Part shown: positions 13,544 to 15,583 of the stretch, in pieces
How positions within the stretch are numbered: the stretch's first letter is position 1
Layout of the letters: each line of letters opens with the position of its first letter
DNA from: Litorimonas sp039962885
Lineage (GTDB): Bacteria > Pseudomonadota > Alphaproteobacteria > Caulobacterales > Maricaulaceae
DNA length: 15,583 nucleotides
Direction: 5' to 3'
NCBI GenBank assembly: GCA_039962885.1
Contig: JBDVGI010000256.1
Coordinates: 1 to 15,583, forward strand
Translations under genes and position numbers: made by a program
Notes under the pieces: model-generated
What the model was told of the DNA's origin: nothing
What the model saw: only the letters and a program-made list of their open reading frames with translations
Database searches by the model: none

Positions 13544-15364
13544 TTGAACGCGCTCTCCAGTCCATCTGCTGATTATTATGTTCTGCTGGATGATCAATCC
13601 ACGGGGCAACAACTGTATTTCTCGGCGCCGCAATCCATTATTACTGCGCAATCCATTGCCGATGTAGCTCCCGCTTTTAACGCCATAGAAACCGCATTAT
13701 CAAATGGGAAATATATTGCTGGATATTTTGCTTATGAACTTGGAGTAGCGTTAGACCCTAGCTTGCAGCATTTATTGAAACCTGAGGAGAAAAACGCCCG
13801 CCAACCATTATTAAAATTAGGTGTTTTTTCTGCCCCTAACAACGTCCCGCCAGCTAAACACCTTTATACGCGCAAAGAGATAGATATTGACCTAACCCCA
13901 AGTTGGAGCGAGGCGGACTATGTAAACCGTTTCAACCGCATTAAAGACTATATAAATGCTGGGGACTGCTACCAAGTCAATTTGACGTTTCCTTTATATG
14001 GCGAAACTCAGTCTAACGCCGAAGATATATTTGCCGTATTTCGTCAAAATCAACCAGGACGTTACGGAGCCCTTGTTAAATTAGGCGGCGCAGACATTAT
14101 CAGCTTTTCTCCTGAATTATTTTTTGAACGCGTAGGTCAAAACATGCGCATGCGGCCCATGAAAGGCACTCGTCCGCGTAGTCAAACTGGGAATATCACA
14201 GATGATGTCGCGATAGCGCAGGCCATGCGCGAAGAACCAAAATCACAAGCTGAAAACCTCATGATTGTTGACCTTTTGCGAAATGATTTATCGCGCCTCG
14301 CCACACAAGGCAGCGTCAAGGTTCCCGAATTATTCACGCTTGAAACCTATCCTACGTTGCATCAAATGACCTCCCAAGTCCGTGCGCAATTAAAGGATAA
14401 TCTCTCATGGTTAGATGTCTTCAAGGGACTATATCCATGCGGGTCTATTACGGGTGCGCCGAAAATTCGCGCTATGGAAATCATCCATGAACTTGAATCT
14501 GGCCCGCGCGGGCCTTATTGCGGCGCGATCGGTTTTATCGCTCCTGACAATTCAGCCTGCTTTAATGTCGCAATACGCACCGCAGTTTTAGATCAAGGTG
14601 AATTGCGCTATGATGTCGGTAGCGGCGTTGTCTATGATAGCGGCGGGGCAGATGAGTACCGTGAATGCCTACTAAAGTCACACATATTACGCCAAGTCCC
14701 AGAATATGTTTTCGAGACTTTTCGCAAAGACCCTATGGGAAATTTCATCCGCATAGACGCACATTTATCACGGCTTAAATCTGCTTGCGAGATCAAAGGC
14801 TGGAACTATCCAGAGCGCGACATACAAACGGAACTACAAAAGGCGGCAAAGGCCAATTTAGGCCATGATATGCGCGTTAAACTACAAGTTAATCTTAATC
14901 ATGCGGGGCAAGTATGTACCACGATGACGCAGTCTAATTTCACGCCAAACACATCTCCCTTATCTCTTGCCATATCACGTTATACCCTCAGCCCAAATAT
15001 TCAAACCGCGGACATAAAAACGTCGCGCCGAACCTTTTATGACGGAGAACGCAAACGCATTCAGACCCTTGCCGCGCATGAAAAACTCGCCGCTATTGAT
15101 GAAGTTATATTTTTCAACTCATCGGACTGTTTATGTGAGGGCTCTTACACATCTATCTATGTAGAAATTGATGGCGAGCTGTTCACCCCGCCTTTATCAA
15201 CGAATATTTTACCAAGCATATTACGCAATGAACTTATTCAAACACAGCAGGTGCAAGTCCGCAGTTTAACAATTGAAGATTTGCGTAGCGCAAACGCTGT
15301 ATTTTGCGGCAATAGCTTACGCGGGTTACTCCCAGCGCAGCTTGTTTTGAATAAAGCGCTCTGA
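13544..15364 (+). CDS. Aminodeoxychorismate synthase component I fused to aminodeoxychorismate lyase (PabB-PabC)
   Basis: This 606-residue bifunctional enzyme would make p-aminobenzoate for folate. Residues ~1-385 are a chorismate-binding PabB domain with DCYQVNLTFP (141-150), MKGTRPR with K207 (the PabB-type lysine that attacks chorismate), GSITGAPK (300-307) and the EYRECLLK segment. Residues ~388-606 are a fold-type IV PLP domain: FETFR, K492 (KTSRRTFYD) as the PLP lysine, then a DEVIFF-to-CEGSYTS segment with E532, and TPPLSTNILPSILR. No glutaminase domain is present, so a separate PabA elsewhere is needed. The only plausible start is TTG 13544: an in-frame TAG (the pxpC stop) lies two codons upstream and no ATG occurs until far into the domain. 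The ribosome-binding site is weak, so translation probably depends on ribosomes leaving pxpC. Confidence 0.94.
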   Translation: MNALSSPSADYYVLLDDQSTGQQLYFSAPQSIITAQSIADVAPAFNAIETALSNGKYIAGYFAYELGVALDPSLQHLLKPEEKNARQPLLKLGVFSAPNNVPPAKHLYTRKEIDIDLTPSWSEADYVNRFNRIKDYINAGDCYQVNLTFPLYGETQSNAEDIFAVFRQNQPGRYGALVKLGGADIISFSPELFFERVGQNMRMRPMKGTRPRSQTGNITDDVAIAQAMREEPKSQAENLMIVDLLRNDLSRLATQGSVKVPELFTLETYPTLHQMTSQVRAQLKDNLSWLDVFKGLYPCGSITGAPKIRAMEIIHELESGPRGPYCGAIGFIAPDNSACFNVAIRTAVLDQGELRYDVGSGVVYDSGGADEYRECLLKSHILRQVPEYVFETFRKDPMGNFIRIDAHLSRLKSACEIKGWNYPERDIQTELQKAAKANLGHDMRVKLQVNLNHAGQVCTTMTQSNFTPNTSPLSLAISRYTLSPNIQTADIKTSRRTFYDGERKRIQTLAAHEKLAAIDEVIFFNSSDCLCEGSYTSIYVEIDGELFTPPLSTNILPSILRNELIQTQQVQVRSLTIEDLRSANAVFCGNSLRGLLPAQLVLNKAL

Positions 15365-15390
15365 AACATTAAAAGCTTTTAATTATCCCA

Positions 15391-15418
15391 TTGACCTGTC
15401 TTTTTTGCTCGCTAAGGT
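15391..15418 (+). promoter_or_regulatory. Possible sigma-70 promoter after pabBC
   Basis: TTGACC (15391-15396) and TAAGGT (15413-15418) are 16 bases apart. It could drive a gene entering at the right edge of the window. The -10 match is weak. Confidence 0.3.
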
Positions 15419-15513
15419 AGATGTTAGAGGGAGAGTGATTGTACCATATATTTCGACATTTACGATCTAAAAAATCGACTTTCTCGCCATTCCTAAGTGT
15501 AAAACCCGCTTTG

Positions 15514-15583
15514 GTGATCTCGGCAGTCTTTCGAGTATGCGCCGTAATCATGAGCGGGGTATTTGGTTATGCTGCTTATGCAC
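15514..15583 (+). CDS. Possible start of an exported protein, cut by the window end
   Basis: From GTG 15514 the frame stays open to the window edge and reads MISAVFRVCAVIMSGVFGYA followed by AYA, which looks like a signal peptide with an AYA cleavage site at the last visible codons. A later in-frame ATG lies at 15550 and an earlier TTG at 15439. No good ribosome-binding site is seen and only some 20 codons are visible, so this is tentative. The rest of 15365-15513 has a promoter-like pair but no other feature I can support. Confidence 0.25.
   Translation, partial: MISAVFRVCAVIMSGVFGYAAYA

Noticed and set aside
13627..13660. Direct repeat of CGCAATCCATT inside pabBC
   Set aside because: There are two copies only, within coding sequence in a conserved domain; consistent with chance or a small local duplication.
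15368..15383. 16-base palindrome ATTAAAAGCTTTTAAT after pabBC as a terminator
   Set aside because: It is AT-rich with no loop and no T-run, so a stable hairpin is unlikely; no convincing terminator for the six-gene run was found.
15369..15551. 60-codon minus-strand ORF after pabBC
   Set aside because: There is no recognisable domain or ribosome-binding site, it is short, and it overlaps the promoter-like pair and the possible plus-strand signal peptide; it cannot be supported.

Overview
The window reads as ordinary chromosome of an alphaproteobacterium. The best fit is a marine, moderate-GC member of the Caulobacterales/Maricaulales (Hyphomonadaceae or Robiginitomaculaceae-like). The basis is the gene order yebC / TIGR00282 phosphoesterase / 5-FTHF cyclo-ligase / 6S RNA / zapA / DUF4164 / gap-pgk-class I fba, together with the protein sequences themselves. 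This placement is inference; no rRNA or other species marker is present.

Layout. Bases 1-786 (+) are the 3' part of glutamine synthetase glnA, closed by a strong terminator. Bases 1023-5833 are mainly a minus-strand block. Read in its own direction it runs DUF4164 coiled-coil protein, zapA, 6S RNA (ssrS), 5-formyltetrahydrofolate cyclo-ligase, TIGR00282/YmdB-like phosphoesterase, a secreted acidic protein of unknown function, and yebC. One small secreted protein of unknown function (4489-4944) sits on the opposite strand between ssrS and the cyclo-ligase gene. Bases 5962-9240 (+) form a compact glycolysis/gluconeogenesis operon, gap-pgk-fba, closed by a terminator. Bases 9354-15364 (+) form a tight six-gene run: a Nudix hydrolase, a HI0933/YhiN-type flavoprotein, the three 5-oxoprolinase subunits pxpA-pxpB-pxpC, and a PabB-PabC fusion for p-aminobenzoate synthesis. 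The last ~220 bases hold a possible promoter and perhaps the first codons of another exported protein.

How the genes work together. gap, pgk and fba catalyse consecutive steps of the lower Embden-Meyerhof route. The GAPDH carries a set of residues that, from family knowledge, points to NADP(H) rather than strict NAD use. The Pxp genes return 5-oxoproline, a damage product of glutamine/glutamate, to glutamate. They share a transcript with a Nudix enzyme (a family that hydrolyses nucleoside-diphosphate derivatives) and with folate-precursor synthesis. ssrS beside zapA and the cyclo-ligase gene is the classical proteobacterial arrangement.

I found no mobile element, CRISPR array, tRNA, rRNA or defence system, and nothing that amounts to a new multi-gene system. 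The points most worth a second look are the GAPDH cofactor residues, the two unrecognised secreted proteins inside an otherwise conserved block, the pxpC/pabBC junction, and the inverted repeat before gap.
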